Shown: positions 1 through 7,532 of the stretch, piece by piece
How positions within the stretch are numbered: position 1 is the first letter of the stretch
Layout: each line of letters begins with the position of its first letter
DNA from: UBA1543 sp964596375
GTDB lineage: Bacteria > Pseudomonadota > Zetaproteobacteria > Mariprofundales > Mariprofundaceae
Length of the DNA stretch: 38,255 bases
Assembly: GCA_964596375.1 (NCBI GenBank)
Contig: CAZQTO010000006.1
Location: 1 to 38,255, forward strand
Reading direction: 5' to 3'
Notes under the pieces: model-generated
Database searches by the model: none
What the model was told of the DNA's origin: nothing
The model's input: only the letters and a program-made list of their open reading frames with translations
Translations under genes and position numbers: made by a program

Positions 1-1
1 G

Positions 2-973
2 GATTTCGGCGGTGGTGCAAGGCTTGGCGAGGGCGATGCTTTTGTGCTCGAAGGCGACGAATACGACACGGCCTTTTTCGACAAGCGCAGCAAGTTTCTG
101 CATTACCATGCCCGCACGCTTATTCTGAATAATCTGGAATACGATCACGCTGACATCTTCCCGAATCTGGAAACCATTAAGCTGCAGTTCCACCATCTGC
201 TGCGCACCGTGCCGGCAGAAGGGTTAATTGTGGTCAATGCCGATGACGAAAACCTGGCCGATGTGCTGTCGCGCGGCTGCTGGACGCCTTGCACCTCCTT
301 CGCCCGCTTGGGCCATGCTTCCGCAGACTGGCACTGGGAGGCATTGAAGAATGATGGCACCGCCTTCCGGCTATATCGGAATGGTAAACCCGTACTGGAA
401 ACCGAATGGGGCATGATCGGCGTGCATAATGTTGCCAATGCGTGTGCGGTGGCTGCAGCAGCAGTCTGTGGTCTGGGCGTTTCTCTGGCACAGATCAGCG
501 AGGCTTTTACATCATTCTCCGGCGTGCGCCGGCGCATGACCCTCACAGGTACAGTTTGCGGTATCCGCATCTTCGATGATTTTGCCCATCATCCCACAGC
601 CATCACTGGCATCGTGTCCGCTGCCAAAGCCGCGATGAAGTCTGATGGCAAGCTGTGGGTGGTTGTCGAGCCGCGCTCCAATACCATGCGCAGCCGAATC
701 CATGAAAAGCGCCTGCCTTTTTGTTTTGATGCTGCCGATGGTGTTATTTTTTCACAGCCATCGAGCCGCAATCTGGCCCCCGATGAAGTGCTGGATGTGC
801 AGGGGGTTTGTGCAGCTATTGGGCCGCATGCACAGATGTTGCCCGATGCGGCGGCTATTATCGATTATCTCGCCGGGCACGCGGTGACGGGTGACGATAT
901 CCTGATTCTCTCCAACGGCGGTTTTGACGGTATCCATAAGCGCTTACTTGAGAAGCTGGTTCAAACCACCTGA
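2..973 (+). CDS. mpl: UDP-N-acetylmuramate:L-Ala-gamma-D-Glu-meso-DAP ligase Mpl, 3' part
   Basis: The reading frame is open from base 2, so the gene starts upstream of the window. About 324 residues remain, roughly the last two thirds of a Mur ligase. Visible are the GDEYDTAFFDKRSKF segment that is characteristic of Mpl, the central-domain stretch NNLEYDHADIFPNLETI, and the C-terminal domain with FDDFAHHPTAI and EPRSNTMR. Mpl joins the recycled peptide L-Ala-gamma-D-Glu-meso-DAP to UDP-MurNAc in the cytoplasm, which returns murein turnover products to peptidoglycan synthesis. The HHPTAI motif and the FDKRSKF stretch separate it from MurC. It ends 75 bases before the convergent nhaA gene. The ATP-binding N-terminal part cannot be judged because it lies outside the window. 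Confidence 0.93.
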   Translation, partial: DFGGGARLGEGDAFVLEGDEYDTAFFDKRSKFLHYHARTLILNNLEYDHADIFPNLETIKLQFHHLLRTVPAEGLIVVNADDENLADVLSRGCWTPCTSFARLGHASADWHWEALKNDGTAFRLYRNGKPVLETEWGMIGVHNVANACAVAAAAVCGLGVSLAQISEAFTSFSGVRRRMTLTGTVCGIRIFDDFAHHPTAITGIVSAAKAAMKSDGKLWVVVEPRSNTMRSRIHEKRLPFCFDAADGVIFSQPSSRNLAPDEVLDVQGVCAAIGPHAQMLPDAAAIIDYLAGHAVTGDDILILSNGGFDGIHKRLLEKLVQTT

Positions 974-1048
974 GCATGAGCGGGGCGGTGATGTAGCTGC
1001 TGTTTGCCATTGATGCGCTTGTTCTGCTCTCCGGCCAGCAAGCTTACC

Positions 1049-2221
1049 TTATATGTCCTTCCTCAACGTCTTATGAAGCCAGAAGTAGCCACAAAGGGCT
1101 GAGAGCGTGGATGCGACAATAATGCCTAAACGTTCATCGAAGAGAAGGTTATCTCCACTGCTTTCGAAGGCGAGCGAGCCGATAAATAAACTCATCGTAA
1201 AACCGATACCACAGAGCAGGGAAACGCCATAAATCAGAGACCAGTTCACATTGCTTGGCAGTTTGGCCAGGCCCATTTTTACCGCCAGCCAGGCAAAGGT
1301 GAATACACCAAACTGTTTGCCAATAAATAAGCCGAGCGCGATACCGATGGTTACCGGGTGTAATATCTCTTCGATACCCATCCCGCTTACATTCAAGCCT
1401 GAGTTGGAGAAGGCGAAGATAGGAAGGATTGCAAAGGCGACAAGGCCGTGTAAATCGTTCTCCAAATCCCTGAGTGGTGAGCGTCCACTCTTCGGTTCAC
1501 AGGCCAGAGGAATAAACATCGCCAGAAGTACGCCGGCAAGCGTGGCATGCACGCCTGATTTCAGCACAGCCACCCACATCACCAGGCCAAAAAACATATA
1601 TGGCGTCAGCCTGTAGACATTCATCCTGTTGAGTAGCGCCAGCGCCGCGATGCAAACTGCACCCACGATGAGGCTTGTTGTGGAGATATTGCTGGTGAAG
1701 AAAATAGCGATAATAATAATTGCACCGACATCATCGAAGATGGCCAGCGACACGAGGAAGGTCTTCAGCGCCAGAGGAACACGTTTGCCCAGCAGGGTCA
1801 GAATGGCCAGTGCAAATGCGATATCGGTAGCAGTCGGAATGGCCCATCCCTTCAGGGCAACTGGATCGTGACCATTGATAAGAATATAGATTAAGGCTGG
1901 TGCAACCATCCCGCCAAGCGCGCCGAATGCAGGAAGTGCAATCGCCTGTGCGCTGGCAAGTTCTCCTTCGAGTATCTCCCGCTTCAATTCCAGGCCAACA
2001 ACGAAGAAGAAAACGGCCATCAATCCATCATTGACCCACAGCAATAGCGGCTTGGCAATCTGCATTGCCCCGATGCGAATCTCTACGGGTGTATCAAGCA
2101 GTAAATCGTAGTAATTCGAGAGCGGAGAGTTCGCCAGAACGACGGCAAGCACTGCGGCAATAATCAGAAGGATGCCGCTTGCTGATTCGAGATTTAAAAA
2201 TGCTTTAATCGCTGAAACCAT
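1049..2221 (-). CDS. nhaA: Na+/H+ antiporter NhaA
   Basis: This is an inner-membrane electrogenic antiporter that exports Na+ (or Li+) in exchange for about two H+. The start at 2221 (MVSAIKAF) is preferred over an ATG 21 bases upstream because a GGAGAG site sits just before it. With this start the functional residues fall on E. coli numbering: D133 in the ATD motif, D163 and D164 in IFDDVGA, and the pH-sensor-region H225 in SGVHATLAG. A lysine in the FIGKQFG segment corresponds to E. coli K300. The length of 390 residues is normal for the family, and about a dozen hydrophobic segments are visible. It is divergent from proS and convergent with mpl. It suggests a habitat with sodium or alkaline stress, such as brackish or marine water, but NhaA is widespread. 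Confidence 0.97.
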   Translation of the reverse strand: MVSAIKAFLNLESASGILLIIAAVLAVVLANSPLSNYYDLLLDTPVEIRIGAMQIAKPLLLWVNDGLMAVFFFVVGLELKREILEGELASAQAIALPAFGALGGMVAPALIYILINGHDPVALKGWAIPTATDIAFALAILTLLGKRVPLALKTFLVSLAIFDDVGAIIIIAIFFTSNISTTSLIVGAVCIAALALLNRMNVYRLTPYMFFGLVMWVAVLKSGVHATLAGVLLAMFIPLACEPKSGRSPLRDLENDLHGLVAFAILPIFAFSNSGLNVSGMGIEEILHPVTIGIALGLFIGKQFGVFTFAWLAVKMGLAKLPSNVNWSLIYGVSLLCGIGFTMSLFIGSLAFESSGDNLLFDERLGIIVASTLSALCGYFWLHKTLRKDI

Positions 2222-2261
2222 TGGCTCTCCAAAAACATGCAAGATTAATATTCTATTGCAT

Positions 2262-2280
2262 TAGTTAAATCTAAGTTAAA
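2262..2280 (-). promoter_or_regulatory. Direct repeat upstream of nhaA, possible operator
   Basis: Two copies of WAGTTAAA (plus strand, 2262-2269 and 2273-2280) lie one helical turn (11 bases) apart, about 40 bases upstream of the nhaA start, in an A/T-rich stretch suited to a promoter. A protein bound to both copies would sit on one DNA face. In enterobacteria nhaA is activated by the LysR-type NhaR, but no such gene is present here, so the binding protein is unknown. The spacing is seen in the sequence and the role is inferred. Confidence 0.3.
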
Positions 2281-2415
2281 GAGCTTGGCAAGATGTGTTC
2301 GTGAACCTGGATTGCTGGAGCCTGCCGGTCAAATGGAGGATGACACGTCCTCGCCGGGCCAAGATGCGCAGCTGCCTCTACCTGAACGCTGTTTACGCCG
2401 CTAAGCTACGCACCC

Positions 2416-4134
2416 ATGAAATATTCCCAGTGTTTTGTTCCTACCCTGCGCGATGACCCGGCGGATGCCGAGGTTATCTCGCACAAGCTGCTGTTGCGCG
2501 CCGGTTATGTCCGGCGTGTCACCTCAGGTGTTTACGATTTTCTGCCCATGGGTCTGCGTGTGCTGCGCCGTATCGAGACGATTGTGCGCGAAGAGATGAA
2601 CGCTGCCGGGGCCGAGGAATTGCTCATGCCGATGGTGCAGCCCGCCGAGCTCTGGCAGGCATCCGGACGCTGGGAAAAATACGGGCCGGAGTTACTGCGC
2701 TTCAAGGACCGCCACGACCACGAATCCTGCTTAGGCCCGACGCATGAAGAAGTGATTTGCGATCTGGTGTCGCGCGAATTGCGCTCGTACAAGCAGTTGC
2801 CGATGAATCTGTATCAGATTCAGGCCAAGTTCCGTGATGAGATACGCCCTCGCTTCGGGTTGATGCGTGGCCGCGAATTCATCATGAAAGACGCCTATTC
2901 CTTCCATGTGGATGAGGCCGATCTTGAGCGCGAATATCATGCCATGTTTGCCGCCTATCAACGCATTTTCACCCGCATGGGTTTGACCTTCCGGGCTGTG
3001 GAGGCCGACACAGGCTCCATCGGCGGTAACGATTCGCACGAATTCCATGTGCTTGCCGATTCCGGCGAGGATCTGATCGCCCACTGTGGTGCATGCGAAT
3101 ACGCGGCCAATGTCGAGAAGGCCGTATCCAGCCGTACGACGCCGAATGGTACCGCGGCCGAGGTGGCCGATGTATCTACACCCGGTGCCAGTAGCGTGGA
3201 GGATGTGACGGCGATGTTGAATCTCGATGCTTCGCTGCTGGTCAAAACGCTAGTGTATCGTGTCACCGGTGGCGAACTGGACGGCCAGATTGTGGCCGCC
3301 TGTGTACGCGGCGACGATCAGTTGCAGGCCATCAAGCTGGCGCATGCCATTGATGCTGACGCTGTTGAGATGGCAGACGAGGCCGGCATTGTTTCTGTTG
3401 GCGGTGTGTCCGGTTTTGTCGGGCCGCAGGGGCTGAACTGCAAGGTGCTGATGGATGAAAGCCTGCGCGACGTGCTTGGCATGCTGGCTGGTGGCAACAA
3501 GCGGGATGTACATGTCTCCGGTCTGGATGTGAGTCGCGATGTGGCAACCGCAACATTTGCCGATTTGCGCGAAACATGTGCCGGCGATACCTGCCTGAAA
3601 TGTGGTGGCACGATGGCATTGTCGCGCGGTATCGAGGTCGGGCAGGTGTTCGCTCTGGGTCGCCGTTATACCGATCCGCTCAAGGTGTGTTTTCAGGGGC
3701 AGGGCGGCAAGCAGGAAACGGCAACCATGGGCTGTTACGGTATCGGCGTTTCGCGCCTGATGGCAGCGATTGTCGAGCAGTGCAACGATGACAACGGCAT
3801 TGCTTGGCCGCTGAATATGGCGCCTTTCCATGTGGCCTTGATTTCAATGGGGCAGAATGATGAGGTGAAAGAGGCCTGCGCCGGACTATATGCCGAATTG
3901 AAATCTGCAGGGCTGGATGTGTTGTGGGACGAACGTAACGAGCGTCCGGGTGTGAAATTCAAGGACGCGGAACTGCTCGGTTTGCCACTGCAGCTGGTGG
4001 TTGGCGATCGGGGCCTCAAGGAAGGCGTGGTCGAGCTTGGCGCACGCGGTGCTGTACGTGAAAGCGTGCCATTGAGTCAAGCCGCGGCAAAACTCGTCGA
4101 ACTGGCTGAATCCATGCGCGGAGCGGCACACTGA
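2416..4134 (+). CDS. proS: Prolyl-tRNA synthetase, bacterial type with editing insertion
   Basis: This cytoplasmic class II aminoacyl-tRNA synthetase charges tRNA-Pro. The 572-residue length and the order of domains are those of the bacterial (E. coli) type: an N-terminal catalytic part opening with MKYSQCFVPTLRDDPADAEV, motif 2 around FRDEIRPRFGLMRGREF, and a YbaK-like insertion at roughly residues 225-410 that hydrolyses mischarged Ala-tRNA-Pro, with the conserved lysine in LLVKTLVY. Motif 3 is in GCYGIGVSRLMAA, followed by a C-terminal anticodon-binding domain. The start fits the family exactly, yet no Shine-Dalgarno sequence precedes it. Its stop codon overlaps a possible CTG start of the next gene at 4131-4134. 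Confidence 0.97.
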   Translation: MKYSQCFVPTLRDDPADAEVISHKLLLRAGYVRRVTSGVYDFLPMGLRVLRRIETIVREEMNAAGAEELLMPMVQPAELWQASGRWEKYGPELLRFKDRHDHESCLGPTHEEVICDLVSRELRSYKQLPMNLYQIQAKFRDEIRPRFGLMRGREFIMKDAYSFHVDEADLEREYHAMFAAYQRIFTRMGLTFRAVEADTGSIGGNDSHEFHVLADSGEDLIAHCGACEYAANVEKAVSSRTTPNGTAAEVADVSTPGASSVEDVTAMLNLDASLLVKTLVYRVTGGELDGQIVAACVRGDDQLQAIKLAHAIDADAVEMADEAGIVSVGGVSGFVGPQGLNCKVLMDESLRDVLGMLAGGNKRDVHVSGLDVSRDVATATFADLRETCAGDTCLKCGGTMALSRGIEVGQVFALGRRYTDPLKVCFQGQGGKQETATMGCYGIGVSRLMAAIVEQCNDDNGIAWPLNMAPFHVALISMGQNDEVKEACAGLYAELKSAGLDVLWDERNERPGVKFKDAELLGLPLQLVVGDRGLKEGVVELGARGAVRESVPLSQAAAKLVELAESMRGAAH

Positions 4135-4158
4135 ACGCAGACGAACTGCGCGCCCGTC

Positions 4159-4176
4159 TCGGAGGCATGCCTCCGA
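4159..4176 (+). promoter_or_regulatory. Perfect 18-base palindrome/hairpin over a start codon
   Basis: TCGGAGGCATGCCTCCGA is a perfect palindrome. In RNA it can fold into a 7-base-pair G/C-rich stem (4159-4165 with 4170-4176) closed by a CATG tetraloop. The stem holds the only GGAGG of the region and the loop holds the ATG at 4167. GGAGG is a single base from that ATG, too close for normal ribosome binding. Either the hairpin controls initiation or translation begins upstream. Confidence 0.6.
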
Positions 4177-4820
4177 AGGCCATTCTGGCAGGCATCATGA
4201 TCCTGGGATTTATAGGTACGTTGCCGTTCTGGCTGGCCGGAACGCAGGAACAGAAACAGCGCATGGCGCAGACCACGACCACCATGCAGATGATCCAGAA
4301 AACGGTTGGCAATATTGAGCTTCAACCCGAGGAAGAGGAACGACTGCGGCACGATTTGCAGGTCAAACAGGTTGAGCCGCCGAGCTTTGAAGAGACAGTG
4401 TGGTTGACGGATATGAAGCAACTTATTCTGCCCCAGGTGCCTGATGAGCATGAGGCAGAAACCATTGCCCGCTGGGTTTATATCTACAGCCAACGCTTCG
4501 ATCTGTCGCCCGAGCTGGTGCTGGCGCTAATTGCGGTTGAGTCACAGTTTGATCATTTTGCGGTGAGTAATGTCGGTGCGCGTGGCTTGATGCAGGTGAT
4601 GCCATTCTGGAAAAAGGAGCTCGGCAACAAAACCGACAATCTGTTTGAGATCGAAACCAATATTCGCTATGGCTGCGCCATTCTTCGTATGTACAAGGAT
4701 CGCTATCATAGCCTGACACGGGCGCTGGCTGCCTACAACGGTTCGCTCGGCAGCCAGCGTTATCCGAAAAAGATTTATGCAGTGATGAAACGATTCAAAG
4801 CCAGCAACGACGATCTGTAG
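4167..4820 (+). CDS. Membrane-anchored lytic transglycosylase (SLT domain)
   Basis: The product is a peptidoglycan lytic transglycosylase that cleaves the MurNAc-GlcNAc bond in the periplasm. From the ATG at 4167 it has 217 residues: a hydrophobic anchor at about 5-24, a charged spacer rich in Gln and Glu to about 90, and an SLT (goose-lysozyme-like) domain at about 97-205. The catalytic Glu is E125 in ALIAVESQF, followed by the family motif GARGLMQVMP and the later ALAAYNGS. The true start may be CTG at 4131, which overlaps the proS stop as CTGA, has GGAG seven bases before it, and would add 12 residues (LNADELRARLGG) on the cytoplasmic side. The ATG at 4167 lies in a hairpin with poorly spaced GGAGG. 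It resembles the MltC/EmtA/Slt catalytic domain, but I cannot assign a subtype. Confidence 0.88.
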   Translation: MPPKAILAGIMILGFIGTLPFWLAGTQEQKQRMAQTTTTMQMIQKTVGNIELQPEEEERLRHDLQVKQVEPPSFEETVWLTDMKQLILPQVPDEHEAETIARWVYIYSQRFDLSPELVLALIAVESQFDHFAVSNVGARGLMQVMPFWKKELGNKTDNLFEIETNIRYGCAILRMYKDRYHSLTRALAAYNGSLGSQRYPKKIYAVMKRFKASNDDL

Positions 4821-4954
4821 CTGGCATCAGGGCGAAAGCAGCCGGCTTCACAGGGCTGCAGAAGAAGGGGCGACCTCGTCGTTGTCATCCGGGAGTTGCG
4901 TGATATCTTGCGCAACCTTTGTCGTGAAGCAGCGATTGAGGAGAAACAGATGAT

Positions 4955-5042
4955 GGAAGGGTGGCCGAGTGGTTGAAGGCACCGGTCTTGAAAACCGGCA
5001 AGGGGCAACTCTTCGTGGGTTCGAATCCCACCCCTTCCGCCA
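4955..5042 (+). tRNA. tRNA-Ser (anticodon UGA)
   Basis: The acceptor stem GGAAGGG (4955-4961) pairs with CCCTTCC (5032-5038), followed by discriminator G and an encoded CCA (5040-5042). The anticodon arm is CCGGT / CTTGAAA / ACCGG with anticodon TGA at 4989-4991. A long variable arm precedes the T arm with GTTCGAATC, as expected for class II tRNA-Ser. It reads UCA and other UCN codons. Confidence 0.97.
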
Positions 5043-5066
5043 GTAAGATTGGATAAACTGATGCCA

Positions 5067-5095
5067 GCCCAGTTGAACTGGGCGGCAAAAAGCCG
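5067..5095 (+). other. Two adjacent hairpins between the tRNA-Ser genes
   Basis: GCCCAGTTGAACTGGGC (5067-5083) folds with a 6-base-pair stem, and CGGC-AAAAA-GCCG (5083-5095) follows directly. No T-run comes straight after, though GAGTTTTTTC lies about 20 bases downstream. They may be processing or attenuation structures between tRNA-Ser(UGA) and tRNA-Ser(GCU). The role is not shown by the sequence. Confidence 0.35.
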
Positions 5096-5169
5096 GGTTC
5101 GGCAGGTGCAAAAGAGTTTTTTCTTGTTAAACTGCCCCGCGCCTTGATTGAGGTGTTATATAAGTGAAT

Positions 5170-5259
5170 GGAGAGATGGCTGAGTGGTCGAAAGCGGCAC
5201 CCTGCTAAGGTGTTATACGGGTTACCGTATCGAGGGTTCGAATCCCTCTCTCTCCGCCA
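5170..5259 (+). tRNA. tRNA-Ser (anticodon GCU)
   Basis: The acceptor stem GGAGAGA (5170-5176) pairs with TCTCTCC (5249-5255), then discriminator G and encoded CCA (5257-5259). The anticodon loop CTGCTAA gives GCT at 5204-5206, which reads AGC and AGU. The variable arm TACGGGTTACCGTA is a long class II stem-loop. The T loop TTCGAAT is intact. Confidence 0.97.
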
Positions 5260-5281
5260 GTTTTCTGGTCGGGACTGCTGA

Positions 5282-5848
5282 ATGATGTTGTCATTGCTCG
5301 GGAGTATCGGTCGATTTCAGAATCTGTGGCTTATTTTGTTTGTCATATCCACACCCTTGTTGCTCAATGGTTGTGGTGATGACAAAACATCACAGATTGA
5401 TTGGCAATTACCGCTTGCGGCGCCCAATGATCCGCATGGGGTATCGGTCAATCAGATGCTTCCGCCGTGGGCTGAGCTTCAAACGGGAAGTGCTGAGCTT
5501 GTCCTGTTGCAAAAGGGAACAGCTCGCCTCTTTACCGTGAAGCTTGAAAGCGGACAGCAAGTGGATTTCCAGGATATGCATTTTCGCCTTCTTGGTTTGG
5601 CCGATGGCTTGCGTATGAAGTCCGGGTCTTACATTGAGGATAAAAATGTGCATAATCCCGCCGCATTCGTGGAGGTCAGCCGGGAAGGTCGGCAGATTTA
5701 CCGGGGATGGTTGTATCAGGAGTTTCCCGAATTATTCGGGCCTGATATGGAAGACTGGAAACTATGGTTGCGTGGACTGGTGATTAGCCAGGATGCTACG
5801 CAACAGGATGGAGTGGTTTCCGAAACGATAACAGGCACGCGCCCGTAG
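5282..5848 (+). CDS. Putative lipoprotein of unknown function
   Basis: The product has 188 residues. A lipoprotein signal runs over about 1-31: positively charged start, hydrophobic core LWLILFVISTPLLL, then the lipobox LLNGC with Cys at about 31, so it is probably lipidated and tethered in the periplasm. The mature part ends in a motif-like stretch, YRGWLYQEFPELFGPDMEDW. This loosely recalls the W-x-F-x3-P segment of DUF2155-type envelope proteins, but the match is weak and I assign no function. It sits between tRNA-Ser(GCU), 22 bases upstream, and tRNA-Arg(ACG). Its last ten bases, including the TAG stop, are the first ten bases of that tRNA. Start choice lies between ATG codons at 5282 and 5285, with a GGGA a few bases upstream. 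Confidence 0.8.
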   Translation: MMLSLLGSIGRFQNLWLILFVISTPLLLNGCGDDKTSQIDWQLPLAAPNDPHGVSVNQMLPPWAELQTGSAELVLLQKGTARLFTVKLESGQQVDFQDMHFRLLGLADGLRMKSGSYIEDKNVHNPAAFVEVSREGRQIYRGWLYQEFPELFGPDMEDWKLWLRGLVISQDATQQDGVVSETITGTRP

Positions 5849-5915
5849 CTCAGCTGGATAGAGCATCAGACTACGAATCTGAGGGTCGGGCGTTCGAATC
5901 GCTCCGGGCGCGCCA
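5839..5915 (+). tRNA. tRNA-Arg (anticodon ACG)
   Basis: The acceptor stem GCGCCCG (5839-5845) pairs with CGGGCGC (5905-5911), then G and encoded CCA (5913-5915). The anticodon stem CAGA/TCTG encloses CTACGAA, giving ACG at 5873-5875. The wobble A is normally deaminated to inosine by TadA to read CGU, CGC and CGA. Its 5' end overlaps the end of the upstream lipoprotein gene. Confidence 0.97.
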
Positions 5916-5923
5916 GTTAAATC

Positions 5924-5956
5924 AAGGGCTTACGAGAAATCGTAGGCCCTTTTTTA
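5924..5956 (+). terminator. Rho-independent terminator after tRNA-Arg
   Basis: An 11-base-pair stem AGGGCTTACGA / TCGTAGGCCCT with one G-U pair and a GAAA tetraloop runs straight into a run of T (TTTTTTATT). It lies nine bases after the tRNA CCA end and should end the transcript through the lipoprotein and tRNA-Arg genes. Confidence 0.92.
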
Positions 5957-5998
5957 TTATTGGGCGTGTCATGCGTCGGGTAACAAGGCAAACCGAGG

Positions 5999-6028
5999 TT
6001 GACCGGGGCATGGGATGCTCACTATGGT
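5999..6028 (+). promoter_or_regulatory. Possible sigma-70 promoter of the response regulator gene
   Basis: TTGACC (5999-6004) and TATGGT (6023-6028) are 18 bases apart, in the gap between the terminator and the next gene. Transcription would begin near 6035. This leaves almost no leader before the ATG at 6045 and a normal leader before the ATG at 6114, which is one reason for preferring the latter. Confidence 0.35.
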
Positions 6029-6113
6029 TGTTCGCTAAAGGTTCATGGACCTTGTGTCGTCCACTTGTATATCGAAGATTCTTTTAGGAGCGGACGGGGT
6101 TAAGAGGGGGCTC

Positions 6114-6758
6114 ATGCAGCGCATGTACTCACATCATCAGAAGCCGGCGGATGCTGCAAGCATTCTGGTGGTTGATGACGACATATTGACTCGCAACTAT
6201 CTTTCTCTGTTGTTGAAAAGATGGGGTTATGATGTGGTTTCGGTTCCAGATTTGCCATCTGCAAGGAAGGCGTTGGGAGAGTCGGTTTTTTCCCTGTCAC
6301 TGGTTGATCTGACATTTCCCGATGATGATACATCGGGGTTCGACCTTGTGGATATGATTAGGGCGCAACAGCCGTCTTGTACGGTCATGATTATAACCTC
6401 CGATCACACTGCTGAAACTGCTGTCGAAGCGATTCGGCTGCGTGTGGACGATTATTTCCTGAAACCCATCAAAGCAAAGGAATTGCTGTCTGCAATTCAA
6501 CATCATATGGATGCACCAAATCCTGCCAATCCCGAGAGGTTCGTCAGCAAATCAGCGCTTCCAGCCCTAACGCTTCGCGAGACCACAGTGTTACAAATGT
6601 TTCAGCAAGGCTATAGCTATAAGGAAACGGCGCGCATTTTGAATTGCAGTATCGGTACAGTGCAGACACATGCCAAACATATCTATCGAAAAATGGGCGT
6701 GCATTCGCGTGCCGAAGCGGCCCATGAGGGGCTGCGCCTGCATCTGATCAAGCTTTGA
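6114..6758 (+). CDS. NarL/FixJ-type response regulator
   Basis: The product is a two-component response regulator: a receiver domain followed by a LuxR/GerE helix-turn-helix. The receiver has the acidic pair in ILVVDDD, the phospho-acceptor Asp in LSLVDLTFPDD (residue 65 from this start) and the conserved Lys-Pro in DYFLKPIKA. The DNA-binding part includes LTLRETTVLQMFQQGYSYKE and NCSIGTVQTHAKHIYRKMG, typical of NarL-family outputs. The start at 6114 follows GAGGGGG closely; ATG codons at 6045 and 6123 are alternatives. No histidine kinase gene lies nearby, so it is an orphan and its signal cannot be inferred. Confidence 0.9.
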   Translation: MQRMYSHHQKPADAASILVVDDDILTRNYLSLLLKRWGYDVVSVPDLPSARKALGESVFSLSLVDLTFPDDDTSGFDLVDMIRAQQPSCTVMIITSDHTAETAVEAIRLRVDDYFLKPIKAKELLSAIQHHMDAPNPANPERFVSKSALPALTLRETTVLQMFQQGYSYKETARILNCSIGTVQTHAKHIYRKMGVHSRAEAAHEGLRLHLIKL

Positions 6759-6819
6759 GATTGTTCATCCAGCACCGTTATCTTGAAAAGCGGCTCTAAA
6801 ACGAGGGGATATCACTCAT

Positions 6820-6948
6820 GTGAAGCTGGTTCATTTTGCATGGGGACATCACGAGATGATGGATAATCCGGGGTTCGCTGGTTTCCATCAAAGCTATCTT
6901 TACCTGGCCCGGATCAGAAATCGCATTGTGTATTCCATCACTTCATAA
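6820..6948 (+). CDS. Possible small ORF, 42 residues
   Basis: A GTG start at 6820 opens a 42-codon frame (beginning VKLVHFAWGHHEMMDNPG) that ends in TAA at 6948. A GAGGGG lies 11 bases before the GTG. It holds aromatic and His residues unusual for random sequence, but it has no recognised family and nothing confirms translation. It lies in the 282-base gap between the response regulator and the cyclic-nucleotide-binding protein. That gap otherwise holds a nested inverted repeat: TAAGTGC at 6946-6952 with GCACTTA at 6999-7005, enclosing CGCC/GGCG at 6972-6985. Confidence 0.25.
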   Translation: MKLVHFAWGHHEMMDNPGFAGFHQSYLYLARIRNRIVYSITS

Positions 6949-7040
6949 GTGCCCGGGGCTGTTCAAAATACCGCCTCTACTGGCGAATAGACCAAAGAGC
7001 ACTTACAATTAGCGTCTGTATTGATTAGATAGGGGAATTT

Positions 7041-7532
7041 ATGGCACATGAAGCAGTTTGGTTAAGACTTTTTCGCCCCAAGCTTGAGTGGGTGGAGGAT
7101 GCTTGTGCACTGTGCGAGAAGAATCCGCTGTTTCAGAAAGTACCGCGTAAGTCGATTAGTTGGCTGGTGTCGCGCATGCATCCTCGCAGCTACAGTGCAG
7201 GAGAACCGATCATTGGTATGGGTAATTCGGGAGCCGGCGCTATATTGATTCTGTCCGGCGAAGTATCAGTACGAGCCAATGATGTAGAACTGGAGCGCAT
7301 GCACCGGGGGGATCTGTTTGGGGAGGTGGCACTGGCGACCGATCTGCCGCGCACTGCTGAAGTGGTGGCAGTACAGGATTGCGAACTTGTTTTCTTTCTG
7401 CGTTCAGATTTGCAGGAGTGGCTGGCCATTATGCCTAAAGAGGCGGCCCGGCTTCTACAGAATCTTTCCAAGATGTTGGCCCAGCGCTTGATGGAAAAAA
7501 ACAAGATGATTGCCAAGCCTGGTGATCAATGA
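7041..7532 (+). CDS. Cyclic nucleotide-binding domain protein
   Basis: The product has 163 residues and is essentially one CRP-type cyclic-nucleotide-binding beta-barrel, at about residues 28-140. Its phosphate-binding cassette is visible as GDLFGEVALATDLPRTAEVVA (about 90-110), with the Glu and Arg that contact the nucleotide ribose and phosphate in family members. There is no C-terminal helix-turn-helix; the tail is a predicted helix (LLQNLSKMLAQRLMEKNK). It is therefore a sensor or adaptor and not a transcription factor. The start has AGGGG eight bases upstream. Its stop overlaps the next start as ATGA (7529-7532), so it is translationally coupled to the permease gene. Confidence 0.88.
   Translation: MAHEAVWLRLFRPKLEWVEDACALCEKNPLFQKVPRKSISWLVSRMHPRSYSAGEPIIGMGNSGAGAILILSGEVSVRANDVELERMHRGDLFGEVALATDLPRTAEVVAVQDCELVFFLRSDLQEWLAIMPKEAARLLQNLSKMLAQRLMEKNKMIAKPGDQ

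Noticed and set aside
3250..3831. Open frame of 193 codons on the minus strand
   Set aside because: It is antisense to proS over the editing domain and motif 3, where the proS frame has clear conserved motifs.
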